NCBI RefSeq assembly: GCF_001999245.1
Contig: NZ_CP019630.1
Location: 5,919,001 to 5,983,000, forward strand
Origin: Roseibium algicola
GTDB lineage: Bacteria > Pseudomonadota > Alphaproteobacteria > Rhizobiales > Stappiaceae
Direction of reading: 5' to 3'
Length of the DNA: 64,000 nt
The position numbers and the translations under genes were made by a program. Every line of letters begins with the position of its first letter. The stretch's first letter is position 1. Positions 34,418 through 43,413 of the stretch are shown in pieces. The notes beneath the pieces were generated by a model that worked only from the letters and a program-made list of their open reading frames with translations, did not search any database and had not been told where the DNA came from.

Positions 34418-36411
34418 ACCGGGAATTTCTCGACCTCTATAATCAGGAACTCACCTACCTGCGAGAACAAGGGGCGTCATTCGCTGAGGCCTATCCTGCT
34501 GTAGCAGAACGCCTGGGTGGGCTTCTGGAAGACCGTTCCGACCCCATGCTGTCCGGATTGCTTGAAGGTACTGCCTTCCTGTCAGCTCGCGTGCAGCTGA
34601 AAATGAAGCATGAGTTCGCCGAATTCACTTCCAACCTGTTCGAACAACTATATCCAACCGCGCTGGCGCCCATTCCCTCTCTGGTACTTGCCCGCGTGAC
34701 GCCGAAATATGGCGACGCGAATTTGCGCAACGGCATAAAGGTCGATCGCCATGCTCCCATGGAGGCCGTCTTCCGTGAACGCCAGGGAGAGGTTCGCTGC
34801 AGGTTCACTCTCACCTCTCCTATTACGTTGACACCCCTGGAGCTGACAGCTGCAAAGTACCTGAGCTCAGCTGCGCAGGTCTCCGGTCTCGGTGCGGAGA
34901 TGGCTGAAGACAGACGCACGCGCGCAGGTCTGTCCATCACGTTCACACACCGCATGTCCGAGGATCCGGAAAACGAGGTTTCAGCCGAAGAAGCCTTGAA
35001 GAAACCAGAATACCAGGTGGCCGGCTGTCGGATCGATTCACTTCCCGTCCGATTGATCGGACCTCTGGATCTGGCTGCGAAGGTCTATGAACAGATCTTC
35101 GGACATACAATCGCGCTCTACATCCGTACCGAAGACGCCTTCGGTCAGGCCAGCCTGCAGCGCCTGCCCGTCGATGCCATAGAGCAGCTGGGTTTCGATG
35201 AAGAAGATTCCCTCTTGCACAACGACTTGCGCCTGTTCACCGGCTTTGATCACTTGCGCGACTATTTCAACTTTCCGCGCAGCTTCCTCGGGATCCGTCT
35301 GACGGGCTTGCGCCGTTACCTGGATAGGGTCAAGGCAAAAGCATTCGATCTGGTCTTCGTGTTCGATGAAGCAGAAAACCGGTTGCCTGCTCACGTTGAA
35401 CGCAAGATTTTCGCGCTTCACTCAGCGCCGGCCGTCAACTTGTTCGAAAGGCAGACTGACCGGGTGCCGATCAAGAAAGGGCAGCACGAGTTTGCTGTCA
35501 TCACGGATCGGACACGGCCACTGGATTATGAAGTGCATGCCGTCACTGAAGTTTCCGCCCACTTCTCAGGAGGCGAGAAACGACCGGTTGAACCGCTCTA
35601 CAGCGTTGCACCAGACACTGAAAAAGCCGGTCACGAGTGGTTTTATACCATTCGCCGTTTGCCGCGACGCCAGTCGTCTTCTGAAATCCGGCGCATGCAG
35701 CCGAGCCACTACATAGGCACAGAAACCTTCATCTCTATCTCAAGCGGAGCACAGGCTGCCGCCCTGCTGCAAACCGGCAAGAAACGTCTTTCGGAATTAT
35801 CACTGAAAGTATTGGCATCCAACCGGTCGCTGGCCGCAGACCTCCCCGTGGGAACCAACCCGGACAAGTCCGAGATTGGGGATTTCCGCATACTGGAGGA
35901 TATCGGCCTCAAGGTAGATTGTGTTGCCGGCCCGACATCGCCAAGGCCGCCGCTTCTTTCCTACAATGAAAGACTAGGCGAACAGGGTCACGCCGGCGCC
36001 ATTGCCTGGCGGCTCATTAACATACTGGCCTTGAACCATACCGGCCTTGTACACGATGCGGCAGGTCAGGACGGTCGGTCTTTCCGCGATGTGTTGAGCG
36101 TCTTCGCGCCACTTTCCGACAGTTCAGCAGACCGGCAGGCCCAGTCTGTTCGGTCGGTTTCGACAAGGCCAGTTGTACGCCGCCTGCAACAGAAGTCCGG
36201 CACAGGTGTCGCCAGAGGTCTCGAAATCACGATCACGCTCGATGACAAGGCTTTTGAAGGGGCGAGTGCCTTTCTGATGGGGGCTGTCCTCGACCGGTTT
36301 GTCGCCGAATACGCTTCCATCAATCACTTCACGCAGTGTGTGATCGCAACGACAGAGCGCGGCGTTATCATGAAGTGGCCTCCGCGGATCGGCGCGAAAG
36401 GAATTCTATGA
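34414..36411 (+). CDS. tssF: T6SS baseplate protein TssF
   Basis: A 665-residue TssF (ImpG/VasA) baseplate protein, somewhat longer than the usual 580-620. The start is classical (MNREFLDLYNQELTYLREQGASFAEAYP), followed by DPMLSGLLEGTAFLSARVQLK and FTSNLFEQLYP. A later FNFPRSFLGIRLTGL region and a C-terminal GASAFLMGAVLDRFVAEYASINHFTQ complete the family pattern. It is the homologue of phage T4 gp6 and binds TssG. Coupled to tssE and tssG by 4-base overlaps. Confidence 0.96.
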   Translation: MNREFLDLYNQELTYLREQGASFAEAYPAVAERLGGLLEDRSDPMLSGLLEGTAFLSARVQLKMKHEFAEFTSNLFEQLYPTALAPIPSLVLARVTPKYGDANLRNGIKVDRHAPMEAVFRERQGEVRCRFTLTSPITLTPLELTAAKYLSSAAQVSGLGAEMAEDRRTRAGLSITFTHRMSEDPENEVSAEEALKKPEYQVAGCRIDSLPVRLIGPLDLAAKVYEQIFGHTIALYIRTEDAFGQASLQRLPVDAIEQLGFDEEDSLLHNDLRLFTGFDHLRDYFNFPRSFLGIRLTGLRRYLDRVKAKAFDLVFVFDEAENRLPAHVERKIFALHSAPAVNLFERQTDRVPIKKGQHEFAVITDRTRPLDYEVHAVTEVSAHFSGGEKRPVEPLYSVAPDTEKAGHEWFYTIRRLPRRQSSSEIRRMQPSHYIGTETFISISSGAQAAALLQTGKKRLSELSLKVLASNRSLAADLPVGTNPDKSEIGDFRILEDIGLKVDCVAGPTSPRPPLLSYNERLGEQGHAGAIAWRLINILALNHTGLVHDAAGQDGRSFRDVLSVFAPLSDSSADRQAQSVRSVSTRPVVRRLQQKSGTGVARGLEITITLDDKAFEGASAFLMGAVLDRFVAEYASINHFTQCVIATTERGVIMKWPPRIGAKGIL

Positions 36412-37985
36412 GCGGTCCGGCAGACAAGGATCTGACGAAAACCCGTGTTGCACGGGACAAGACCGTTGTGCCTTCATCCTCCCGGAAGGCCCCGGCATGG
36501 CCGACCAAAGAGGAGACGGAGACTGCAATCGAGTCTGATGAGAAGGCCGACGCTGACGATATCTGGACCGTAAAACCGCAGGACAACAACACACCTGAGG
36601 ACGAGACAGAAGCGCTCGCGGTCAAGTCGCCCGCGATTGAATCTGCCGCGATCACATCGCCCGAACACGCCACTCCCTCGCCTGCCGGATCCCAATCAGA
36701 AACGCCTGCACAACAAATCGATCCTCCAGCGGAAACCTCTGTCGAGGGAACGGAAGAGGTGATTGAAGCGCAGACCGAAGAGACTGCGTCTGATCCAGCA
36801 GCTGAGGAAGCAGTTCCGGAAACCCCGCGTATCGAGGTGCCGGTCCAGCAGCAATACGCGTCGTTGCTTGCAGCCCTCGGAGACCGCATCGAGAAGCATC
36901 CAGGTGGACATGATCTGCTGGCGGTGCTGAGAATGCTCGAAGGCCAGACCGCTCCGGGAATTTCCGAAACCGGAATAAAGCCGAAGAACGCCGATGAGCC
37001 CGCTCCACCCAGGATCGGCAAAAGCCGGCGCATGATGGAAGACATCGTTCGCTTCGGTCAGGACCCGTCCAGCGAATTCGCTACATCGACAATTGAGCGT
37101 GCGACAAAAGACGGTGACGGCGGCCTGGTCTTGCTGGAACGCTTCCTTGGTTTGCTTGGGCCGCAAGGCGCTCTGCCTTCCGCCTATACCGACGAAGCGA
37201 TCATGCGCGGGCTCAGAGGCGATGACAGTTTTCCGAGATTCCTTGACCTGTTCAACAACCGCTTCGTGCAGTTGTTCTACCGCGCGTGGGCCGATGCCAG
37301 ACCGATCGTTCAACATGACCGGCCGGACGACGACCGGTTTCTCGCCTATCTCGGGTCGGCGATCGGCATCGGCACCCCGTTTTACCGGGACCTCGACAGG
37401 ATCGATGATCGGCTCAAGCTGCTCTATGCGGGCCTTATGGCCCCCAAGACAAAGAGCGCCGCTCGTTTGAAGGCCCTCATCACGGGCGTTTTCGATGTCC
37501 GGGTAGAGATTGATCAATGTGTCGGGACGTGGCTGCATCTGGACAAGGACGATCAGCTCAAGCTTGGTGGTTTCGGGCCAAGCGGAGCCGGGCAACTTGG
37601 CGCCGACACGATCGTTGGATCAAAGGTCTACAGTGTGAGTGACAAGATCCGGATCAGGATTTTCACGAGCAGTCTGGAGGAATATCGGCAGTTTCTCCCG
37701 CCAACCCGGGCAAGACCCAATCCCTGGACAGAGAAGCTTTTCGACCTCATCGATTTTTATCTGGGTCTGGAAATTGAATATGAAATTGAACTTGCGCTGC
37801 CGAAGAGATGCGCATCCGCTGTCCGGATGGATGCCAACAACTCCGCAACGCTTGGACATATCGGCTGGCTGAAGCCGGCCGCTTCCGGCCCCGACGTCGA
37901 TACTGACCTGGAGGCCGAAGAAGAAGAAATGCTTACCGACACCCGTTTCCGGCCTGTGCGTCGCCACACCACAGTCTACCAATAG
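36408..37985 (+). CDS. tssG: T6SS baseplate protein TssG with long acidic N-terminal extension
   Basis: A 525-residue TssG (ImpH/VasB). The ATG at 36408 overlaps the tssF stop as ATGA. The conserved TssG part begins only near residue 148 (YASLLAALGDRIEKHPGGHDLL) and runs to the end (GIGTPFYRDLDRIDDRLKLLYAGL, FDVRVEIDQCVGTW, LGGFGPSGAGQLGADTIVG). The first 148 residues are an unusual Glu/Ala/Pro-rich, probably disordered extension that starts with a basic DKTVVPSSSRKAP segment (Thr19), similar to Thr motifs in the kinase and the M23 peptidase. TssG normally has about 330-350 residues. Confidence 0.94.
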   Translation: MSGPADKDLTKTRVARDKTVVPSSSRKAPAWPTKEETETAIESDEKADADDIWTVKPQDNNTPEDETEALAVKSPAIESAAITSPEHATPSPAGSQSETPAQQIDPPAETSVEGTEEVIEAQTEETASDPAAEEAVPETPRIEVPVQQQYASLLAALGDRIEKHPGGHDLLAVLRMLEGQTAPGISETGIKPKNADEPAPPRIGKSRRMMEDIVRFGQDPSSEFATSTIERATKDGDGGLVLLERFLGLLGPQGALPSAYTDEAIMRGLRGDDSFPRFLDLFNNRFVQLFYRAWADARPIVQHDRPDDDRFLAYLGSAIGIGTPFYRDLDRIDDRLKLLYAGLMAPKTKSAARLKALITGVFDVRVEIDQCVGTWLHLDKDDQLKLGGFGPSGAGQLGADTIVGSKVYSVSDKIRIRIFTSSLEEYRQFLPPTRARPNPWTEKLFDLIDFYLGLEIEYEIELALPKRCASAVRMDANNSATLGHIGWLKPAASGPDVDTDLEAEEEEMLTDTRFRPVRRHTTVYQ

Positions 37986-38010
37986 GTCTCAAGTCTGAAG
38001 GACCGATATT

Positions 38011-40818
38011 ATGAATGACATTACGGTTGAAAAAGTTGTCAACAAGACCAACTCAACTGCCTACGACAGCCTGGACAAGGCCATGAGGCTTACGAAGGAT
38101 GCCGGCCACCGGCATCTCGAGCTGGTCCACTGGTTTTACTATCTGATCCGCAACGAAAATTCTGATGTATTTCATATTCTGCGGCATTTCGACGTCGATC
38201 TCAGCACCCTGGACAAGGACCTGCAGGCCGCGCTTGCAGAGTTCAAGATCAACCAGACCGAACTTCCGTCCATGTCCAAGCCTTTCCGTGAAGCGCTGGA
38301 AGGAGCCTGGTTCGTTGGCACGCTGACATACGGCGACTACAAGATCCGCACAGCCTATGTCCTTCTTTTCATGCTTGGCGAAGAGAGCACCCGGACGCAG
38401 CTTTTCCAGCTTTCGAAGGCTCTCAACAAGCTCAAGCACGATGAAATCGCGAACAACCTGGACGCCATCGCCGGATCATCCGGTGAAGTGCGAGCGAGAC
38501 CCATCGACGGTTCAAGTCCAGCCTCCGGTAGCGCAGCAGGTGAACCGGGCGCAGAGCCGCTCGCGGCAGGCGGCCCCGGGGAAGATGCACTCAGCCAGTT
38601 CACGGTAGATTTCACAGCTCGTGCGCGGGCAAAGGAATTCGATCCGATCGTCGGTCGGGACGAAGAAATCCGGCAAGTCATCGACGTTCTGATGCGCCGC
38701 CGCCAGAACAACCCGATCCTGACCGGCGAAGCCGGGGTCGGCAAAACGGCTATCGTCGAAGGCTTTGCGCAGAAAATCGTTGCCGGTGATGTTCCGCCCG
38801 CGCTTCTGGGCACGCGCCTTTGTGCGCTGGATCTCGGCTTGCTTCAGGCCGGCGCATCGATGAAAGGCGAATTCGAGAAACGTCTGCGCGCGGTCATTGA
38901 TGCCGTCCATGGTTCCATCGTGCCGACGATCCTGTTTATTGATGAAGCCCATACGTTGATCGGAGCCGGCGGCGCTGCCGGAACGGGCGATGCGGCTAAC
39001 CTTCTGAAGCCTGCCCTTGCCCGCGGCACACTCAGGACCGTCGCGGCTACGACGTGGTCGGAATACCGCCAGCATTTTGAAAAAGACCCGGCCCTGACAC
39101 GGCGCTTCCAGCCCGTGCAAGTTGACGAACCGGATGAGGAAAAGTGCTTTGCCATGGTGCGCGGCCTGCTTGGCCCGATGGAAGATCATCACCAGGTTCG
39201 CATCCTCGATAGCGCTGTGCGGTCGGCGGTATCTTTGTCACATCGCTACATTCCAGCGCGCCAGCTGCCGGACAAGGCGGTCAGCGTTCTCGACACCGCC
39301 TCGGCACGCGTCAACATCTCGCAAGCAGCACAGCCAGCCCGGTTGCTGGACCTGGTTGCCCGAAAAGGTTTTCTGGAGACAGAGAAAAAGGCCCTGACCA
39401 ACGATGCCGAACTGGGCATGGAGCATCAGGAACAGCTCGAGGCACTGTCCAAAGCGATTACAGAAACCGAAAGCGACATTGAGACTGTCCGCAATCAGTG
39501 GGAAAACGAGCGGAAACTGGTAGCCGGAATCCGGCGTTTGAATGCCGCTCTTGCAAAGCTTCGCGGTGTTGAACCTGCGCCTCATCCGGAAAGCGAGGCG
39601 ATCGAAGATCCGCAGCACGACAAGCCCGCTCTAGTTCCGATCGATGAGATCGAGCTTGAACTTGACGTGGACCTGACCAACGAAGACGCCATTCGCGAAG
39701 CGCTCCAGGCGATGCGCACGGAGCTTTCCGAGATCCCTGAAGACGATCGCATGGTCTATGCCTATGTCGACGATGAGGCTGTTGCCAGCATCATTTCCGA
39801 CTGGACCGGCATTCCGGTCGGCCGGATGGTGCAGGACGAAATGCAGACGATCCTGACGCTGACCGACAGCCTCAACAAGCGCGTGATCGGTCAGGCCCAT
39901 GGCCTGGCAATGATCTCGAAGCGCATCGAGACCAGCCGCGCCCAGTTGGGCAATCCGGACAAGCCCATCGGCGTGTTCATGCTGTGCGGCCCCTCCGGTG
40001 TCGGTAAAACCGAAACCGCTCTGGCCCTTGCCGAGACCCTTTATGGTGGTGAGGAAAGCCTGATCACCATCAATATGTCCGAATTCCAAGAAGCGCATTC
40101 CGTTTCCGGTCTCAAAGGCGCTCCTCCGGGATATGTAGGCTATGGCGAAGGCGGCCGGTTGACCGAAGCCGTGCGGCGCAAGCCTTACTCGGTCGTCCTT
40201 CTGGACGAAGTCGAAAAGGCTCATCCGGATGTTCACGAAATCTTCTTCCAGGTCTTCGACAAGGGTTGGATGGAAGACGGCATGGGTCGGAAGATCGACT
40301 TCCGCAACACGTTGATACTGCTGACCTCGAATGTCGGCACCGACATCATCATGAATGCAGCAAGTCACATGCTGGATGCGCCGGTTTCCAGTGATCCGGA
40401 TCTTGCGGCAACTGACCCGAACGCACCGGATCCGGAGAAGCTCGCGGAAACCTTGAGACCAGCATTGCTCGACGTGTTCCCGCCGGCCCTGCTCGGCCGT
40501 ATCGTGACCATCCCCTACTATCCGCTGTCGCCATCCATGCTCGGGTTCATCGTCCGGCTTCAGCTCAACCGTATTGTCAAACGGGTCAAGCAGAACCGGG
40601 ATGCCGTGCTGAGTTATGGCGACGACGTGGTGAGCCATATCGTTTCACTCTGCCGCGACCCGGACAGCGGTGGCCGCATGATCGACAACATCCTGACCAA
40701 CGACCTTCTGCCGAAGCTGTCGCGTGCGTTCCTCACGGCGCAAATGAACGGCGAAGAACTGAAGGGTGTGACCTTGAAAGCGACGGAAACCGGTATCGAA
40801 ATCGAGCCGGCCAGCTGA
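38011..40818 (+). CDS. clpV: T6SS sheath-disassembly ATPase ClpV (TssH)
   Basis: A 935-residue AAA+ unfoldase of the ClpB/ClpV class that recycles contracted sheaths. The N-domain (about 1-150) precedes AAA-1 with Walker A GEAGVGKTA near residue 237 and Walker B ILFIDEAHTLIGAGG. A coiled-coil middle region (about 450-560) follows. AAA-2 has Walker A GPSGVGKTET near residue 660, the ClpV-type pore segment GAPPGYVGYGEGG, and VVLLDEVEKAHP. The middle region contains an acidic insertion around 545-570. It is the last gene of the plus-strand T6SS arm and is closed by a bidirectional terminator. Confidence 0.97.
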   Translation: MNDITVEKVVNKTNSTAYDSLDKAMRLTKDAGHRHLELVHWFYYLIRNENSDVFHILRHFDVDLSTLDKDLQAALAEFKINQTELPSMSKPFREALEGAWFVGTLTYGDYKIRTAYVLLFMLGEESTRTQLFQLSKALNKLKHDEIANNLDAIAGSSGEVRARPIDGSSPASGSAAGEPGAEPLAAGGPGEDALSQFTVDFTARARAKEFDPIVGRDEEIRQVIDVLMRRRQNNPILTGEAGVGKTAIVEGFAQKIVAGDVPPALLGTRLCALDLGLLQAGASMKGEFEKRLRAVIDAVHGSIVPTILFIDEAHTLIGAGGAAGTGDAANLLKPALARGTLRTVAATTWSEYRQHFEKDPALTRRFQPVQVDEPDEEKCFAMVRGLLGPMEDHHQVRILDSAVRSAVSLSHRYIPARQLPDKAVSVLDTASARVNISQAAQPARLLDLVARKGFLETEKKALTNDAELGMEHQEQLEALSKAITETESDIETVRNQWENERKLVAGIRRLNAALAKLRGVEPAPHPESEAIEDPQHDKPALVPIDEIELELDVDLTNEDAIREALQAMRTELSEIPEDDRMVYAYVDDEAVASIISDWTGIPVGRMVQDEMQTILTLTDSLNKRVIGQAHGLAMISKRIETSRAQLGNPDKPIGVFMLCGPSGVGKTETALALAETLYGGEESLITINMSEFQEAHSVSGLKGAPPGYVGYGEGGRLTEAVRRKPYSVVLLDEVEKAHPDVHEIFFQVFDKGWMEDGMGRKIDFRNTLILLTSNVGTDIIMNAASHMLDAPVSSDPDLAATDPNAPDPEKLAETLRPALLDVFPPALLGRIVTIPYYPLSPSMLGFIVRLQLNRIVKRVKQNRDAVLSYGDDVVSHIVSLCRDPDSGGRMIDNILTNDLLPKLSRAFLTAQMNGEELKGVTLKATETGIEIEPAS

Positions 40819-40829
40819 CATCAACCAAC

Positions 40830-40869
40830 AAAAAAACGCCGGACAGGTTCTCCCACCTGTCCGGCGTTT
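40830..40869. terminator. bidirectional terminator between clpV and the PAAR gene
   Basis: A 13-bp perfect stem (ACGCCGGACAGGT/ACCTGTCCGGCGT, arms 40836-40848 and 40855-40867). On the minus strand it is followed by seven T, an excellent terminator for the PAAR-side transcripts. On the plus strand only three T follow, so termination of clpV may be weaker. Confidence 0.9.
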
Positions 40870-40911
40870 CGAGTCCTACCGGAAATCCGGCTGATTGTTG
40901 CAAGTCCTGGT

Positions 40912-41208
40912 TCAGCCCCCGATAAGAACGGTAAATTCCCCTGTCGTGATCGCGCCACCCTTGGCTGTCGGATCGCCAATGCGGGCCGCGGGCAAACTTC
41001 CGATAAGAACAGTCAGCGACCCCATGATAATGGGGTCGACATTTGCCGGCGGAGGCCCGACACACACGCAAAGGTCCGTCATTCTGGCTGCAGGACGCTT
41101 GCCGATCAGGACGTTGATCTTGCATGGCGGCGCAATTGGCAACCCCGGTGGAATGGGTGTCATCGGGCACATATGAAAATCGCCCAGGCGGGCAGCTGGT
41201 CTGGTCAT
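40912..41208 (-). CDS. T6SS PAAR-domain spike tip protein
   Basis: A 98-residue PAAR protein that should sharpen the VgrG tip and bind zinc through His/Cys residues. The motif RPAARLGD opens the protein, with near-repeats RPAARMTD and LPAARIGD and an HMCP segment supplying metal ligands. There is no N- or C-terminal effector extension. It sits at the opposite end of the locus from vgrG, downstream of the M23 peptidase gene on the same strand (107 bases apart), and is closed by a strong terminator. Confidence 0.93.
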   Translation of the reverse strand: MTRPAARLGDFHMCPMTPIPPGLPIAPPCKINVLIGKRPAARMTDLCVCVGPPPANVDPIIMGSLTVLIGSLPAARIGDPTAKGGAITTGEFTVLIGG

Positions 41209-41315
41209 GGCAGCCTCGTGCGTTGTTACACTCTTGCCAGAATGAACGTTCCTGCGACAAATACTGGGACCTGGATCACAGTCTGGCGTATTTCAGCGCT
41301 TCCGCAAGTCCTGTT

Positions 41316-43301
41316 TCACTGCACGCTCAAAATGTCGGCAATCACCGTCCGGTATTCCTGCAGATCCTTGCCCCCGACAGACTGCGGTGCTTCCGCTCCC
41401 GTCTCCATTTCAAAGGCCAGCGGGTCTGTCGGCTCTCCCCTGTGCCTGATTTCGAAATGAAGGTGCGGTCCGGTGGAAAGCCCCGTAGTTCCGACGTAAC
41501 CAATCAGATCACCCGCCTGAACCACAGACCCTAGCTGGATGCCATCGGCGTATTCATGCATATGCGCGTAGCGGCTGGTAATTCCGTCCTTGTGGGTGAG
41601 TTCAATGAAATTGCCATACCCGCCTCGAACATCGCGATAGGTGACCTTTCCGGAAAAGGCCGCGTGGATCGCGGTTCCAGTGGGGGCCGCCCAATCGACA
41701 CCGGCATGCAGGCGTTCCGTTTTCTTGATCGGATGAAATCTCATGCCGAACTTCGATGTCAGAACACCTTTGACCGGGACAAGCATGGCGCCGGACAAGC
41801 TGACCTTGCCGCCTTCGTTCACACAGGCAAAACCGCGATTCCCCGGCGCTTTGAGCACGTAGCAGCGAACGGACCAGTCGTCCCCGCGCCGAACACCGGC
41901 AAAGAGCACCCTGCCACCGCCACGCTTCTCGTCTCGAGCACTGTCCGTGAATACCAGAGTAACTCTCTCATCTGGTTTGATTGACCGCTTCAGGTCGGTC
42001 ATGGGCGCCAAATATGCGATTGCCTCGCCCACGATAGAAGCGGGCACGGCATTGCGGACTGCAGTGGCATAAACACCGTCGATCAAGCGATGCGAGTTGG
42101 CAGGTTGAGTTGCCTCCTCACCCGCGATCTTCTGTTCCACGATCGTCTTGCCAAACCAGGGATCGGCGCCGGCTACGTACCCGTCTCCGTCTCTCCCAAC
42201 CGAATAGGCGGCTGTACCGATATACCCTTCACGGCCGTAGATCGAAATCTGGACAGGCCGATAATAATCGCCAATCCGGCCTACCTTGTTCGGCATGCGA
42301 ACACCACGCACCGCGATCTTGTCGCCTGCGATCAAATCGCTTTTGTCAAAGTTGTCCTTGACGAATTCCACCAGCGAATCCAGGACTTCCTCGTCGAAGC
42401 CTTTGCCTTTCAGGAAATCCTTGAGCGGAGCCGCTTTTGCTACCTCCTCGCGTACTTCGACCCGGCTGGGCCCCTGACCGATGGGACGCTCGGTGAGATA
42501 GAGGTTCAACGTGTCCGTTGACGGTTTCAGAAACACCGGCAAATCGGGAGAACCATCGTCCCCGGGCCGCGCATCTTCTTCAACGACTATGCCCTCGGCC
42601 TCATCCCCGCCCCCGAAATTGCCGAACTGAAAGTCCGCCTCACTACCTGGTGCGCGTATAACAAGGTTGCCGTCATCGTCCAGCATCTGGCTGTCCAGCA
42701 CGTAAGCGGCAACAGACGGTACCGACGCAGCACCGTCCCCGATCGCAGCGGCTGGCACTGGACGCTCCGACAAGTCTATCCGCCGATTGGCGGCACCATC
42801 CTTCAAAAGGACCGGGTCGCCCGCCAACGGAATGACAGCAGAGAGGGCCATGTCGAAAAAAGGATCGGCCGGAACATCGAGATCCTCTTCGTTGGTCAAC
42901 GCAGTGTCATCAACATCCTGTTCCAGGGCTTGGTCATTGGCGGCGGTTTCGTCGGGATCTTGCTGCGGAGCATTTTCCGGAGAGGCGCTGTCCGACACCG
43001 CTTCGGCGATATCCTGTAAGCCGATTTCCTCGGGAGGTGACAAGGATATCGCGCCGGAGGAGATCAGATGGGCAATGCCGCCAGCAGCACCACCCAGCAC
43101 CAGGAACCCGATGGCCATTGCAGCATAAAGCACAATGGGTGACCGTTTCGGAGCTGCCACCTTGGCCGGCGCAGCTCCTGGGTTTGGCGGTGATGTAGCG
43201 GTAGGGCCAGCTTGTGGCGCCTTTTGCGACGGACGGATCACGGTCCTGTCAAACTCTGGGCGATGAGCACCCGGATTTTGGTTGTCAGGCCATTGGACCA
43301 T
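41316..43301 (-). CDS. membrane-anchored M23 family peptidoglycan endopeptidase
   Basis: A 661-residue protein. The short cytoplasmic N-terminus has DRTVIRPSQKAP (Thr20), almost the same as the kinase's juxtamembrane DRTIIRPSS. One membrane helix (about 57-80) is followed by an acidic Asp/Glu-rich spacer, then NlpD/MepM-like domains. The C-terminal M23 domain has both zinc motifs, HAGVDW near residue 533 and HLHFEIRH near 613, plus the SRYAHM active-site block. M23 enzymes cut peptide crosslinks in peptidoglycan, mostly DD- or glycyl bonds. Its position between the PAAR gene and the CHASE2 cyclase, with the shared motif, suggests it opens the wall for the T6SS, as TagX (a different family) does in Acinetobacter. 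Confidence 0.85.
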   Translation of the reverse strand: MVQWPDNQNPGAHRPEFDRTVIRPSQKAPQAGPTATSPPNPGAAPAKVAAPKRSPIVLYAAMAIGFLVLGGAAGGIAHLISSGAISLSPPEEIGLQDIAEAVSDSASPENAPQQDPDETAANDQALEQDVDDTALTNEEDLDVPADPFFDMALSAVIPLAGDPVLLKDGAANRRIDLSERPVPAAAIGDGAASVPSVAAYVLDSQMLDDDGNLVIRAPGSEADFQFGNFGGGDEAEGIVVEEDARPGDDGSPDLPVFLKPSTDTLNLYLTERPIGQGPSRVEVREEVAKAAPLKDFLKGKGFDEEVLDSLVEFVKDNFDKSDLIAGDKIAVRGVRMPNKVGRIGDYYRPVQISIYGREGYIGTAAYSVGRDGDGYVAGADPWFGKTIVEQKIAGEEATQPANSHRLIDGVYATAVRNAVPASIVGEAIAYLAPMTDLKRSIKPDERVTLVFTDSARDEKRGGGRVLFAGVRRGDDWSVRCYVLKAPGNRGFACVNEGGKVSLSGAMLVPVKGVLTSKFGMRFHPIKKTERLHAGVDWAAPTGTAIHAAFSGKVTYRDVRGGYGNFIELTHKDGITSRYAHMHEYADGIQLGSVVQAGDLIGYVGTTGLSTGPHLHFEIRHRGEPTDPLAFEMETGAEAPQSVGGKDLQEYRTVIADILSVQ

Positions 43302-43413
43302 TGTGAGACCTTAAGCGCAGCGTCGCAGCTGCTCAGGCTGCTGAAAATCAATACCCCGATCATGCCGGATGATTGGGAAAGATGCAAAAAATGCTGTGTT
43401 TGAAAGCGCTTCG

